A DNA stretch of 64,000 nucleotides from Synergistales bacterium (GCA_021736445.1 JAIPGA010000001.1:1-64000), one strand, 5' to 3'; counted from the first letter of the stretch, positions 42,849 through 51,271 are shown. Program-made: numbers and translations. The notes: generated from the sequence alone by a model not told the origin.

Positions 42849-43589
42849 ATGTCCTTCCGGATCACCCAGGCTGGAGACAGCTGTCTCCTCGTCGAATTCG
42901 AAGAGCGTATCGCGCCGGAGACCAACGCCAGGGTCCATGCCCTCCGCGAAGCCGTGACCCGTCGGGGCCTCACCGCCGTTGAAGAACTCGTCCCGGCCTA
43001 CCGTTCCCTGGCGGTCTACGTGGATCCCCTGCAGATGCGTTCCTGGGAGTCTCTGCGAAACGTCCTGGAAGAGATTGCTTCCACTGTTTCCGACTCCACC
43101 CCTGGAAAGCGGGAGGGGCTTGTCCTGCCGGTCCTCTATGGCGGGGAGGCCGGGCCCGATCTTGACAGCGTAGCCGAAAACGCCGCGCTCTCCCCTGACG
43201 AGGTCGTAGAGCGGCACAGCGCTGCAACCTACTACTGCTACATGCTGGGGTTCACCCCGGGGTTCCCCTATCTCGGCGGGATGGATGCCTCCATCGCCAC
43301 CCCCCGACTGGACTCGCCCCGCACAAGGATACCGGCGGGCAGTGTGGGGATCGCCGGAGCCCAGACGGGCGTGTATCCTGTGGAGAGCCCCGGCGGGTGG
43401 CGGCTGATCGGGCGGACTCCGCTGGCGCTCTTCGACCCCGACCAGTCCCCGCCCACACTGGTACAGGCGGGGATGTGGATCCGTTTTCGTCCGGTGACCC
43501 GGGAGGAGTGGGAACACATCGATGCCTCTGTGAGGCAGGGTGTCTATCAGCCCGATCGGTTTACGGGTACCGAGGAGGAAGAGCGATGA
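42849..43589 (+). CDS. pxpB: 5-oxoprolinase subunit PxpB (KipI-like)
   Basis: A 246-residue protein of the carboxyltransferase subdomain C/D family. FRITQAGDSCLLVEFEERI opens the protein and YYCYMLGFTPGFPYLGGMD with TPRLDSPRTRIPAGSVGIAG is the conserved active-site stretch. With PxpC and PxpA it forms the prokaryotic ATP-dependent 5-oxoprolinase, which opens 5-oxoproline to glutamate. Stop and pxpC start overlap (ATGA). Confidence 0.92.
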   Translation: MSFRITQAGDSCLLVEFEERIAPETNARVHALREAVTRRGLTAVEELVPAYRSLAVYVDPLQMRSWESLRNVLEEIASTVSDSTPGKREGLVLPVLYGGEAGPDLDSVAENAALSPDEVVERHSAATYYCYMLGFTPGFPYLGGMDASIATPRLDSPRTRIPAGSVGIAGAQTGVYPVESPGGWRLIGRTPLALFDPDQSPPTLVQAGMWIRFRPVTREEWEHIDASVRQGVYQPDRFTGTEEEER

Positions 43590-44653
43590 GGTTCCATGTT
43601 GTTTCCCCGGGCTTGCTCACCACTGTTCAGGACCTGGGGCGGAAGGGCTACCAGGCCATCGGCATGCCTGTCGCCGGTGCCATGGACGCCTGGAGCTTCC
43701 GGGCGGGGAACATCCTGGCGGGCAATCCCGAGAACAGTCCGGCGCTGGAGGTGACGGTACTGGGGCCGACCCTGGAGGTGGAGGGGGACGGCCTGGCCGT
43801 TCTGGCAGGCGCCGACCTGGGACTCTGCCGGAACGGGACCCCCATTCCACCCTGGACCGCCTTCGCACTGCAGGAGGGGGACCGGCTCTCCTTCCGCGGT
43901 CCCCAGGGACAGGGCGCCCGTGCCTACCTCTGTCCGGCCGGCGGTATCGCGGTGGAATCGGTCATGGGGAGTGCCGCAACCTACCTGCGAGCCTCCTTCG
44001 GCGGCTACAACGGACGCACCCTTGCCAGGGGCGACGCCGTGGAGTGCGGATGCCCCTTTCCTCTCTGGCAGCGTTCGCTGGGGTTCTGCTGCCCCGAGGG
44101 GCTACGGCCCCGCTTTGGGGAAAGCGCCGAGCTGCGGGTCCTGCAGGGCCCCCAGTACGAGGCCTTTACGGAAGCGGGAAAAGTGACCTTCTTCGACAGT
44201 GTGTTTACCGTGGCCGAAGAGTCTGACAGAATGGGCTACAGACTGACAGGGCCCGAGATCGAACACAGGGAAGGGGCCGATGTCATCTCCGACCCCATTC
44301 CCCTCGGTGCCGTGCAGGTGCCCGGCCACGGCAACCCTATCGTCATGCTTTCGGACCGTCAGACCACAGGGGGGTACACCAAGATCGCCGTGGTCTGTAC
44401 CGCCGATATCCCTGTGGTGACCCAGCAGCTTCCCGGGGGAGAGGTGCGGTTTCGGGAAACCACGCTGGAGGAGGCGATCGAGGCTCTGCAGGAGCAGGAA
44501 GAGGCGCTTGAAGACCTCCGCCGGGCCAGGGCGGCCTTCCGTTCGGCTCCGCAGCCCGTCGGAACGGGCCGGACTGCCGCCACCTGGAAGCTTACCGTCG
44601 ACGGCAGAAGCTATCATGTGCAATGGGAGGAGACAGAAGATGCCCAGGATTGA
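43586..44653 (+). CDS. pxpC: 5-oxoprolinase subunit PxpC (KipA-like)
   Basis: A 355-residue carboxyltransferase subdomain A/B protein. Characteristic are VVSPGLLTTVQDLGRKGYQAIGMPVAGAMD at the start, a GGYNGRTLARGD middle and ILLSDRQTTGGYTK-like sequence (IVMLSDRQTTGGYTKIA) near 255. It partners with PxpB. A 50-residue Glu/Gln/Arg-rich tail follows the domain. It overlaps pxpA by 14 bases. Confidence 0.92.
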   Translation: MRFHVVSPGLLTTVQDLGRKGYQAIGMPVAGAMDAWSFRAGNILAGNPENSPALEVTVLGPTLEVEGDGLAVLAGADLGLCRNGTPIPPWTAFALQEGDRLSFRGPQGQGARAYLCPAGGIAVESVMGSAATYLRASFGGYNGRTLARGDAVECGCPFPLWQRSLGFCCPEGLRPRFGESAELRVLQGPQYEAFTEAGKVTFFDSVFTVAEESDRMGYRLTGPEIEHREGADVISDPIPLGAVQVPGHGNPIVMLSDRQTTGGYTKIAVVCTADIPVVTQQLPGGEVRFRETTLEEAIEALQEQEEALEDLRRARAAFRSAPQPVGTGRTAATWKLTVDGRSYHVQWEETEDAQD

Positions 44654-45416
44654 TTTCAACAGTGACCTTGGAGAGGATTTCGGCGTCTATTCCATCGGGA
44701 TGGACAGCCAGATCATGGAGCAGATCACCTCGGCCAACGTCGCCTGCGGATTCCACGCCGGCGACCCGTCGGTGATGCGGAAAACGGTGGCGACGGCGAA
44801 GGAGAAGGGGGTCGCCGTAGGCGCCCACCCGGGGTATCCCGATCTGCTTGGCTTCGGCCGCCGCTCCATGAAATGCAAACCTGAAGAGGTCTATGACTAC
44901 TGCCTCTATCAGATAGGGGCGCTGATGGCCTTTGCGGCCCTGGAGGGCGTGGCCGTACAGCATGTGAAGGCCCACGGCGCGCTCTACAACGACTCGGCGA
45001 AATCGCCGGAACACGCCGAGGCCATCGCCCAAGCCACCAGGGATGCGGGCAGGGGAGAGATCATCCTGATGGGGCTTGCGAATACCGCCTTCGGACCCGC
45101 AGCCGAGAAGGTGAAGGTGCCCTTTGCGGCGGAAGCCTTCGCTGACCGCGCCTATCAGTCCAACGGCCATCTCGTGCCGAGGGGAACCCCCGGAGCGGTG
45201 CTGCACGATCCAGCTGTGGCTGCACAGCGGGTGCTCGGCATGATCACCGATGGGACTGTAGAAAGTATCGACGGAGAGCAGATCGCACTCCGGCCAACCT
45301 CCATCTGCCTGCATGGCGATACCGGGGAGGCCGTGGAGATGTCGGCCTCGATCCGGCGTCATCTGGAGGAGGCCGGTGTCTCGGTGGTCCCGATGAAGGA
45401 GCTGGTTGGCAGATGA
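44640..45416 (+). CDS. pxpA: 5-oxoprolinase subunit PxpA (LamB/YcsF family)
   Basis: A 258-residue protein of usual length. [12 protein letters not shown] near 3, [13 protein letters not shown] near 30 and [16 protein letters not shown] near 57 are the family hallmarks, and [10 protein letters not shown] and [10 protein letters not shown] follow. It completes the PxpABC enzyme. GGGAGG lies upstream of the ATG at 44640. It overlaps the DUF1445 gene by four bases. Confidence 0.94.
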   Translation: MPRIDFNSDLGEDFGVYSIGMDSQIMEQITSANVACGFHAGDPSVMRKTVATAKEKGVAVGAHPGYPDLLGFGRRSMKCKPEEVYDYCLYQIGALMAFAALEGVAVQHVKAHGALYNDSAKSPEHAEAIAQATRDAGRGEIILMGLANTAFGPAAEKVKVPFAAEAFADRAYQSNGHLVPRGTPGAVLHDPAVAAQRVLGMITDGTVESIDGEQIALRPTSICLHGDTGEAVEMSASIRRHLEEAGVSVVPMKELVGR

Positions 45417-46207
45417 CCGATCGAACGCAGTACGCCACGCCGGAGAAGGCCCGCAGAGCAATACGGGACGGAGAGTGGACAGGCCCCACCTCGGGCCTGG
45501 TGCCGGGAGCAGCGCAGGCGAATCTCGTGATGCTGCCCAGAGAGTGGGCCTACGATTTCCTGCTGTTCGCCCAGCGGAATCCAAAACCCTGCCCCGTGCT
45601 CGACGTGACGGAGATGGGCGACCCCGAACCCCGGGGGGTCGCTCCCGGTGCGGATATACGGACCGACCTGCCCCGGTACCGGGTTTGGCGGAAGGGCGAA
45701 CTGGCGGAGGAGCGGGAGGAGGTGGCTTCCCTGTGGGACGACAGTATGGTCGGCTTCCTCCTTGGATGCTCCTTCACCTTTGAATGGGCCATGCTGCAGG
45801 CCCACATCCCGGTGCGTCATATCGAACTGGGGCGGAACGTGCCGATGTACAGAACGACGGTTCCCTGCAGAGAGGCCGGGCGACTGAGCGGTACCATGGT
45901 GGTCAGCATGCGCCCCATTCCGGAACAGCTGGTCACGAAAACAGTCATCATCACCAGTCACTATCCTTCGGTGCACGGAGCACCGGTGCAGATCGGACAT
46001 CCCGAAGGAATCGGCATCACCGATCTGGATGCTCCCGACTTTGGGGATCCCGTTCCGGTGAGGGAGGGGGAGGTGCCCGTTTTCTGGGCCTGCGGGGTGA
46101 CACCACAGAGTATCCTTATGTCCTCCCGCCCACCCTTTGCCATCACCCATGCGCCGGGACATATGTTCATCTGCTCGGTCAGGGATTCCGAATACGCCAT
46201 CTGTTAG
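45413..46207 (+). CDS. DUF1445 family putative hydro-lyase / D-glutamate cyclase-like protein
   Basis: A 264-residue cytoplasmic protein of usual family length. Recognisable parts are [41 protein letters not shown] and [15 protein letters not shown], ending [13 protein letters not shown]. It is annotated elsewhere as a putative hydro-lyase; the related domain in the vertebrate D-glutamate cyclase makes 5-oxo-D-proline from D-glutamate. Its overlap with pxpA supports a reaction linking D-glutamate, 5-oxoproline or an isomer. Last gene of the operon. Confidence 0.85.
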   Translation: MTDRTQYATPEKARRAIRDGEWTGPTSGLVPGAAQANLVMLPREWAYDFLLFAQRNPKPCPVLDVTEMGDPEPRGVAPGADIRTDLPRYRVWRKGELAEEREEVASLWDDSMVGFLLGCSFTFEWAMLQAHIPVRHIELGRNVPMYRTTVPCREAGRLSGTMVVSMRPIPEQLVTKTVIITSHYPSVHGAPVQIGHPEGIGITDLDAPDFGDPVPVREGEVPVFWACGVTPQSILMSSRPPFAITHAPGHMFICSVRDSEYAIC

Positions 46208-46269
46208 GTATCCCCAGGCGGGGTCGGTGCGGATCTCCGGTGCCGGCGCACGCCGCAACCCCAACGAGC

Positions 46270-46298
46270 TTGACAAGACACCCCGCGGGTGGTATACA
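46270..46298 (+). promoter_or_regulatory. Promoter of the Tyr-leader/arylacetate-CoA ligase unit
   Basis: A perfect TTGACA (46270-46275), a 17-base spacer and TATACA (46293-46298). Transcription would start near 46305, about 33 bases before the leader peptide. Confidence 0.75.
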
Positions 46299-46337
46299 GT
46301 TTACCAAGTCAGAATTATGACAGCGAGGTTTTGGTCC

Positions 46338-46439
46338 ATGACCCCTTTAGATTGTAAACAGTTTGCAACCACAGCGGCATATTACTATTATTACGCCTAC
46401 CGTAACGCGGGAGCCAGTGGAAGGCAGTCCGGCGTCTAG
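46338..46439 (+). CDS. Tyrosine-rich attenuation leader peptide
   Basis: A 33-residue peptide starting at ATG 46338 (GCGAGG about 10 bases upstream) and ending at TAG 46437-46439. It contains five consecutive Tyr codons (46380-46394), then Ala and a sixth Tyr (46398-46400): YYYYYAY. It ends 23 bases before a Rho-independent terminator. The layout matches classical leader peptides of amino-acid attenuators, with tyrosine as the sensed amino acid. The peptide itself is not expected to have a function. It is too short for most gene callers. Confidence 0.85.
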   Translation: MTPLDCKQFATTAAYYYYYAYRNAGASGRQSGV

Positions 46440-46470
46440 GCGTCTTTGGACTGAGTCTACCGGCCCCCGC
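46407..46470 (+). promoter_or_regulatory. Antiterminator pairing of the Tyr attenuator
   Basis: GCGGGAGCC (46407-46415), just downstream of the Tyr codons, is complementary at eight of nine positions to GGCCCCCGC (46462-46470), the 5' arm of the terminator. A ribosome stalled on early Tyr codons leaves this segment free to pair and blocks the terminator; a ribosome that reaches the stop covers or passes it and the terminator forms. Confidence 0.7.
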
Positions 46471-46493
46471 CACGCGCGGGGGCTTTTTTTTTT
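46463..46493 (+). terminator. Attenuator terminator before the arylacetate-CoA ligase gene
   Basis: GCCCCCGC (46463-46470) pairs with GCGGGGGC (46476-46483), loop CACGC, followed by ten T (46484-46493). It stands between the Tyr leader and the ligase gene on the same strand. Confidence 0.9.
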
Positions 46494-46519
46494 ATCCCCA
46501 CCGGGGCCCGGCGGGGATA
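46493..46519 (+). promoter_or_regulatory. Hairpin at the ligase ribosome-binding region
   Basis: TATCCCC (46493-46499) and GGGGATA (46513-46519) pair, with an inner CCGG stem. The GGGGAT that could serve an ATG at 46522 is buried, so translation more likely starts downstream at 46543 or 46552. Confidence 0.45.
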
Positions 46520-46551
46520 CCATGAGGCAGCCTACAGAAGGGATGATCGTG

Positions 46552-47811
46552 ATGGTTGGAAAAGCAGAGACAGGCGACAGAAGGCCGATGGATAGACTGA
46601 GGGGAACGCTCCAGCGCATCTGGGAGGAGCGGACACCCTACAGCGAAACAATGAAGCAGGCAGGTGTACAGCCGGCGGACATCAGAAACCGCGAGGATGT
46701 CGCGCTGCTCCCCTTTATGAAAAAGAGCGACCTCAGGGACCACTATCCCCTTGGCCTGATCGCCTGCCCGAAAGAGGATCTTGTCCGGGTGCATGCATCC
46801 TCCGGGACCACCGGGAAACCGACGGTGGTCGCCTATACGGAGCGGGATATCGCGACCTGGACGGAGATCATGGCGCACCGGCTCCGGGTGGCGGGTGTGA
46901 CACCGGGGGATGTCTTCCAGGTTGCCCTGGGGTACGGGCTCTTTACCGGGGCTCTCGGGTTCCACTGGGGCGCCGAGGCATTGGGGGCCATGGTGGTTCC
47001 CTCCGGCGGGGGGTTTACGGAACGGCAGATCATGCTCATGGAGGATCTCGGTACGACGGTCTTTACCAGCACCCCCTCCTACGCTCTCCATCTGGCCGAG
47101 CGGATCCGCGATATGGAGGGCGTAGGGGAGCTCTCGCTTCGGATCGGCATCTTCGGCGCCGAGGCATGGTCTGAAGGAATGCGTTCCCGTATAGAGAAGG
47201 ATCTGGGGATCACCGCGCTGGACTCCTACGGTCTCTCCGAGGTGATCGGCCCCGGGGTGGGGATGGAGTGCCCGGAAAAGCAGGGCTGCCACATCTCCGA
47301 CGAGCATTTCCTTATCGAGGTGATCAACCCGGAGACAGAAGAGGTGCTTCCGAAGGGAGAGATGGGCGAATTGGTCATCACCACCCTTACCAAGGAAGCG
47401 CTGCCCGTGGTCCGCTACCGCACCGGGGATATCACCCGCATCCTTCCGGGCTCCTGTCCCTGCGGTTCCACCGAACCGCGTATCGACAGGATTCAGGGGA
47501 GGAGCGACGATATGCTGATCATCCGAGGGGTCAACGTCTTCCCCTCCCAGGTCGAGGTCGCCCTGAGCCGCGTCGAGGAGCTCGCACTCCAGTACTGCCT
47601 CGAGGTAACGGAGAAGGACTACATGAAGGAACTCGCCGTCCACTGCGAGACCATCGAACCCCTTTCGGAGGAGCGGACCGGCCAGATCGCCAGGAGGGCC
47701 CTGAAGGCCATCCACGAGGTAACGGGCATCCGCACCTCCGTGAACCTGCTTCCCCCCGGAAGTCTGGAACGTTCCGCCGGGAAGGCGAAGCGTATTGTGC
47801 AGCCCGTATAG
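46552..47811 (+). CDS. paaK: Phenylacetate-CoA ligase family protein (arylacetate-CoA ligase)
   Basis: A 419-residue AMP-forming ligase of PaaK size. The ATP/AMP motif is VHASSGTTGKPTVVAYT near 85; later come GIFGAEAWSE, DSYGLSEVIGPG near 225, VVRYRTGDITR and the C-terminal IQGRSDDMLIIRGVNVFPSQVE. It activates an arylacetate to its CoA thioester. The Tyr-codon attenuator in front implies induction when charged Tyr-tRNA is scarce, which fits a salvage route: 4-hydroxyphenylacetate to its CoA ester, then reductive carboxylation by a ferredoxin-dependent 2-oxoacid oxidoreductase and transamination to tyrosine. ATGs at 46522 and 46543 are alternative starts. Confidence 0.88.
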   Translation: MVGKAETGDRRPMDRLRGTLQRIWEERTPYSETMKQAGVQPADIRNREDVALLPFMKKSDLRDHYPLGLIACPKEDLVRVHASSGTTGKPTVVAYTERDIATWTEIMAHRLRVAGVTPGDVFQVALGYGLFTGALGFHWGAEALGAMVVPSGGGFTERQIMLMEDLGTTVFTSTPSYALHLAERIRDMEGVGELSLRIGIFGAEAWSEGMRSRIEKDLGITALDSYGLSEVIGPGVGMECPEKQGCHISDEHFLIEVINPETEEVLPKGEMGELVITTLTKEALPVVRYRTGDITRILPGSCPCGSTEPRIDRIQGRSDDMLIIRGVNVFPSQVEVALSRVEELALQYCLEVTEKDYMKELAVHCETIEPLSEERTGQIARRALKAIHEVTGIRTSVNLLPPGSLERSAGKAKRIVQPV

Positions 47812-47843
47812 ACAGGGGCCTGCATCATTGCTGGAAAAAGATA

Positions 47844-47852
47844 TGCTATACT
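47844..47852 (+). promoter_or_regulatory. Extended -10 promoter candidate for the dipeptidase gene
   Basis: TGCTATACT has an extended -10 form with five of six hexamer matches, 40 bases before the start. No good -35. Confidence 0.45.
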
Positions 47853-47891
47853 CAATCCATTGGCACATTTTATATGGAAGGGGTGTCTGTA

Positions 47892-49361
47892 GTGGGTAGA
47901 GAACTGCGGTGTGTCCTGGCATTGGTAATCGCTGTTTTCGTGGTCACAGGGGTAGCCGGAGGCGCGGCGGCCTGTACCGCGGTCTACGCCGGATCGGATG
48001 TCACGGCTGACGGGTCTGTGTTGATCGCCCGTAACGAGGACTACGGTTCGGCAAACTGGCCCAAGCACATGGTGGTCCGTCCGCGGGAGGAGCACAAAGC
48101 GGGTGCAATGCAGGAGTTCGTGACGGGGCTCGCTGTTCCCTGGCCGTCTGTTGGCTACAGGTACACAGCCGTCCCGGACTGGGATCCCTCCTGGGGGCCC
48201 TTTGAGGAAGCGGGCGTCAACGAAAAGGGGGTCGCGGTGAGCGCCACCCTGAGTGCGGAGTCCAATGAAGCCGTTCAGGCTGCCGATCCCTTTATCGAGA
48301 ACGCGGGAATCGAGGAAGCGGTCATTCCCTCACTCATCCTTCCCAGAGCCGATACGGCACGGGAAGGTGTGGAACTGCTGGGGACCTTCGTTGAGAAATA
48401 CGGGGCCATGGCCGGCAATGGGCTTGCCATCGCCGACAAACAGGAAATCTGGCAGATGGAGATCGGTTCCGGCCATCAGTGGGTGGCGGTGCGAGTGCCC
48501 GACGACCGGTGTGTGGTGGCTGCCAACGCCTTCCGTCTCAAGCATGTGGACCTCACCGACAGCGACAACGTGATGGCCTCCGGGAAGGTCTTCTCGCTGG
48601 CAAAGGAAGAGGGGTTTCTGGCAGAGGGCTCCACTCGGGATGACTTCGACTTCGCCGGAACCTATGGAGTGATGGGTGATCCCTACAATACCTACCGCAT
48701 CTGGCTTGGCCAGAAGCTGCTGACCCCCTCTGTCCAACAGAATCCGGAATCCGAGCGGTTCCCCCTCTACATGACCCCGGACGAACCGATCAAACCGCGT
48801 GATGTCATGGATGTGCTGCGCGCCGACTATTCCGGCACCGTGCTGGAGGGCAAGGCGGAGCGCCCCATCGGCTACCACGGGACGCTGGAAAGCCATATCA
48901 TCCAGCTGCGGCCGGATCTCCCCGAACTGATTTCCCCTCTGATCTGGCAGTGTTTCGGCACGGCCCCGTACAGTGTCTATCTTCCTTTCTACGGGAGCAT
49001 CACCGAAACCCCGGAACTCTTCCGGCGCGGCAACGACCAGTACAGCCCCAACTCGGCATGGTGGATCTTCAGAAGCGTAGCGGCGCTGGCGAAGACCGAT
49101 GAACAGCGGCTGGGAAGCCAGTTGCAGGAGCTGTGGCGGAGCTACGAAGAGGGGCTGCTCTCCCGCCAGCCCTACGTGGACGAGATGATCGCTTCCATGC
49201 TCGCCGACGGGAAGGGCCGGCAGGCCCAGCAATTGGTGGACGACTATTCCAGCAACACCGCCATCGCTGCCGTCGAACAGGCAAGGGCGTACGGAAGGCA
49301 ACTGGTCACGCTGTTGACCAAAGCCGGCGAGAAGGACTACGACCCGAAACTCTGCCGGTAG
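47892..49361 (+). CDS. C69-family dipeptidase, secreted
   Basis: A 489-residue Ntn-hydrolase. A signal peptide (about 1-28) ends in AGGAAA directly before CTAVYAG, so cleavage would expose the catalytic N-terminal Cys, as expected for family C69. Supporting motifs are DGSVLIARNEDYG, PFEEAGVNEKGVAVSAT and NGLAIADKQEIWQMEIGSGHQWVAVRVPD. It probably cleaves dipeptides in the periplasm, useful for a peptide fermenter. The start is a GTG at 47892 with AAGGGGTG upstream; an ATG 18 bases earlier is possible. Confidence 0.9.
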   Translation: MGRELRCVLALVIAVFVVTGVAGGAAACTAVYAGSDVTADGSVLIARNEDYGSANWPKHMVVRPREEHKAGAMQEFVTGLAVPWPSVGYRYTAVPDWDPSWGPFEEAGVNEKGVAVSATLSAESNEAVQAADPFIENAGIEEAVIPSLILPRADTAREGVELLGTFVEKYGAMAGNGLAIADKQEIWQMEIGSGHQWVAVRVPDDRCVVAANAFRLKHVDLTDSDNVMASGKVFSLAKEEGFLAEGSTRDDFDFAGTYGVMGDPYNTYRIWLGQKLLTPSVQQNPESERFPLYMTPDEPIKPRDVMDVLRADYSGTVLEGKAERPIGYHGTLESHIIQLRPDLPELISPLIWQCFGTAPYSVYLPFYGSITETPELFRRGNDQYSPNSAWWIFRSVAALAKTDEQRLGSQLQELWRSYEEGLLSRQPYVDEMIASMLADGKGRQAQQLVDDYSSNTAIAAVEQARAYGRQLVTLLTKAGEKDYDPKLCR

Positions 49362-49392
49362 CCTGCCTGTCAGGGAATTCTCCGGCAACTGT

Positions 49393-49428
49393 GACGCCCC
49401 GGCCTCCTGTACGAAGGGCCGGGGCGTC
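49393..49428. terminator. Bidirectional hairpin between dipeptidase and glutaredoxin-like genes
   Basis: Perfect 12-base-pair arms at 49393-49404 and 49417-49428 with a 12-base loop, in the gap between convergent genes. Confidence 0.6.
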
Positions 49429-49469
49429 TGGCGTTTCCCTGTGAGGACAGTACGGCGGGTTGTGTGCGG

Positions 49470-49712
49470 TTAGAGCAGCCCCTGCTCCTGCAGTGCTTTA
49501 TCGATAGCCGGCTTATCGAAACCGACAATGAAGTTCTCTCCGATTTCGACGACAGGCACCCCCATTTGCTGGGTTTTGCGAACCATTTCCATAGCGGCTG
49601 CCCTGTCCGCACCGACGTCGATGGCTTCGAAATCCACACCCTGCTGCTGGAGATATCCCTTTGCCTTGTCACACCAGGGGCAGCTACTCGTGGAGTAAAC
49701 TTTTACCGACAT
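49470..49712 (-). CDS. Glutaredoxin/NrdH-like redox protein
   Basis: An 80-residue thioredoxin-fold protein with CPWC at residues 11-14, a cis-proline in MGVPVVEIG and the terminal IVGFDKPAIDKAL. It reduces disulfides; the partner may be thioredoxin reductase or glutathione. The Cys-Pro-Trp-Cys centre resembles small redoxins of anaerobes. It appears monocistronic. Confidence 0.88.
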   Translation of the reverse strand: MSVKVYSTSSCPWCDKAKGYLQQQGVDFEAIDVGADRAAAMEMVRKTQQMGVPVVEIGENFIVGFDKPAIDKALQEQGLL

Positions 49713-49842
49713 GCGTCATCATCCTTTCTTATACCTATGAGGGGTATCTGCGGAGATTATGACACAGATGCACCTGGAGCGCAAGTGTACTTGTTAATGA
49801 AAAGACAGGCGATACCGAAACTCTGAATGGAGGTGGGCTGCC

Positions 49843-50082
49843 TTGGAGGATAAGAACCTTGTCTATCAACAGTTCGAGAAGATCAGAGAGGCCCTGAACG
49901 AGAGCGGATATACCGTCCTGTTGTGCATCCAGCCGGGGAATTCCGAAAAGGGAGACCCCCCAACCATCGCCGGAACGGTGACCTTCCGTGGCCCCCCGGA
50001 GGATCCACAGGATGTGGAATTCCGTACTGTCGAGCAGATGGCCCACGATGCAGGGGTGACGGCAGCCGGGGGCAGGGCGTAG
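49843..50082 (+). CDS. Small hypothetical protein
   Basis: A 79-residue soluble protein, acidic, with LVYQQFEKIREALNESGYTVLLCIQPG at the start and a short beta-like core. The start is a TTG with GGAGGTG upstream. It lies alone between two terminators. No family recognised. Confidence 0.55.
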   Translation: MEDKNLVYQQFEKIREALNESGYTVLLCIQPGNSEKGDPPTIAGTVTFRGPPEDPQDVEFRTVEQMAHDAGVTAAGGRA

Positions 50083-50116
50083 GGAGCATTGCAAAGGAAA
50101 GAGAATTGCAAGGTGC

Positions 50117-50159
50117 AGAGGAAGGCGGGGAGACAAGGGTTGTCTCTTCGCCTTCCTCT
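50117..50159. terminator. Two-tier hairpin between convergent genes
   Basis: An outer 11-base-pair stem (50117-50127 with 50149-50159) and an inner 6-base-pair stem (50131-50136 with 50140-50145) lie between the small hypothetical gene and the EamA gene. Confidence 0.6.
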
Positions 50160-50166
50160 TGTTGTG

Positions 50167-51105
50167 TCAGACCTTTGGAGAGGTCCTGGGGAAGAATCCA
50201 ATGGCCCTCCTGAACAGAACACTCCGGATATCCCTGAGGCGGGTCGCCGCAGGGAACGGCACCCTGGCGATCATGACCCCCAGGAGGATCAGTGCGCCTC
50301 CCTGGATCAGGTAGAGGCTCACCGCCTCGCCGAGGAGGAGTATGCCCCCCAGGGCTCCAAAAAGCGATTCCGTGCTCAGTATCAGTGACGCATGTGTGGA
50401 AGGGGTGTACCGTTGGGCCAGATTCTGGACCAGCACGGTGAACGCTGTTGCGAAGACAGTCAGATAGGCGAGGTTCCACAGTGCATTCATAGAGATATGA
50501 TCCGGCAGCGGTGCGGAAAACGGTGTCATCATGAGGCTCAAGCCGCCGGTGATGCCGATCTGAAAGACCGCAAGCCGGACAGCATCGTGCCGTTTGCTGA
50601 AGACCCCCACCAGCAGCATATGGAGCGCAAACAGCAGGGCGGCGGCAATGCTCAGCGCATCCCCCGATCCCAGAGCAAACTGCCCCTGGAGCGAAAGCAG
50701 CGCCACCCCGGTCAGACAGAATGCCGATGCGGTCACAATGCGGATTCCGGGGAAGACCCGGGTGACGAGCCATTGCAGCATGGGGACAAAGACCACATAG
50801 GAGGCGATGATGAACGCCTGCTTGCCGGCAGCGGTGGACTCCAAGCCAAAAACCTGTGTGGTGAACGCTCCGAACAGAACGAGGCCCACCGCCATAGCAG
50901 CGGCGATCTCCGATTTAGTGGTCCCACGCAGCCGTTTTCGAAAGCAAACGGCAAGAATCAGGAATGCGGCACTGAATTTCAGCGCATTCAGCCAGAGCGC
51001 CGGGAAGACAGCCAGGGCATCCTTGCTTGCCACATAGCCGAAGCCCCAGCAGAAGGAAGCCACAAAGAGCCACATGTCAGCAGCGAGAACCTTGTGTCCG
51101 GACAT
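50167..51105 (-). CDS. EamA/DMT-family transporter
   Basis: A 312-residue membrane protein with ten predicted helices in two EamA repeats (WGFGYVASKDAL...; HASLILSTESLFGALGGILLLGE near the end). Such proteins export amino acids or other metabolites. The start ATG at 51103-51105 has AAAGGAGGG upstream. A consensus promoter lies some 230 bases before it, leaving a long leader that contains a small open frame. Confidence 0.88.
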   Translation of the reverse strand: MSGHKVLAADMWLFVASFCWGFGYVASKDALAVFPALWLNALKFSAAFLILAVCFRKRLRGTTKSEIAAAMAVGLVLFGAFTTQVFGLESTAAGKQAFIIASYVVFVPMLQWLVTRVFPGIRIVTASAFCLTGVALLSLQGQFALGSGDALSIAAALLFALHMLLVGVFSKRHDAVRLAVFQIGITGGLSLMMTPFSAPLPDHISMNALWNLAYLTVFATAFTVLVQNLAQRYTPSTHASLILSTESLFGALGGILLLGEAVSLYLIQGGALILLGVMIARVPFPAATRLRDIRSVLFRRAIGFFPRTSPKV

Positions 51106-51178
51106 GGGACACCCTCCTTTCCAGTGGTAGTGGTACCTGAACCCCTGGAAAAGAGTGCCCGGCATGCTCAGTGGAGCA

Positions 51179-51271
51179 TTAGCAAACCACCCGAGGGGTC
51201 CAGGGTGCACCTATGGATGTGGAACAAAGCAGCTGTAGAGCAGGTTGTTGCGGTACATCGGTGGTACCCAT
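51179..51271 (-). CDS. Possible 30-residue upstream peptide in the EamA transporter leader
   Basis: A frame from ATG (51269-51271) to TAA (51179-51181), with AAGGAGGG six bases upstream, inside the leader between the promoter and the transporter gene. The sequence (MGTTDVPQQPALQLL...) has no run of one amino acid. It may be a regulatory leader peptide or a chance frame with a good ribosome site. Confidence 0.35.
   Translation of the reverse strand: MGTTDVPQQPALQLLCSTSIGAPWTPRVVC

Noticed and set aside
47858-47880. TTGGCACATTT as a sigma-54 -24 element before the dipeptidase gene
   Set aside because: No GC dinucleotide at the required 10-base distance; an extended -10 explains the promoter better.
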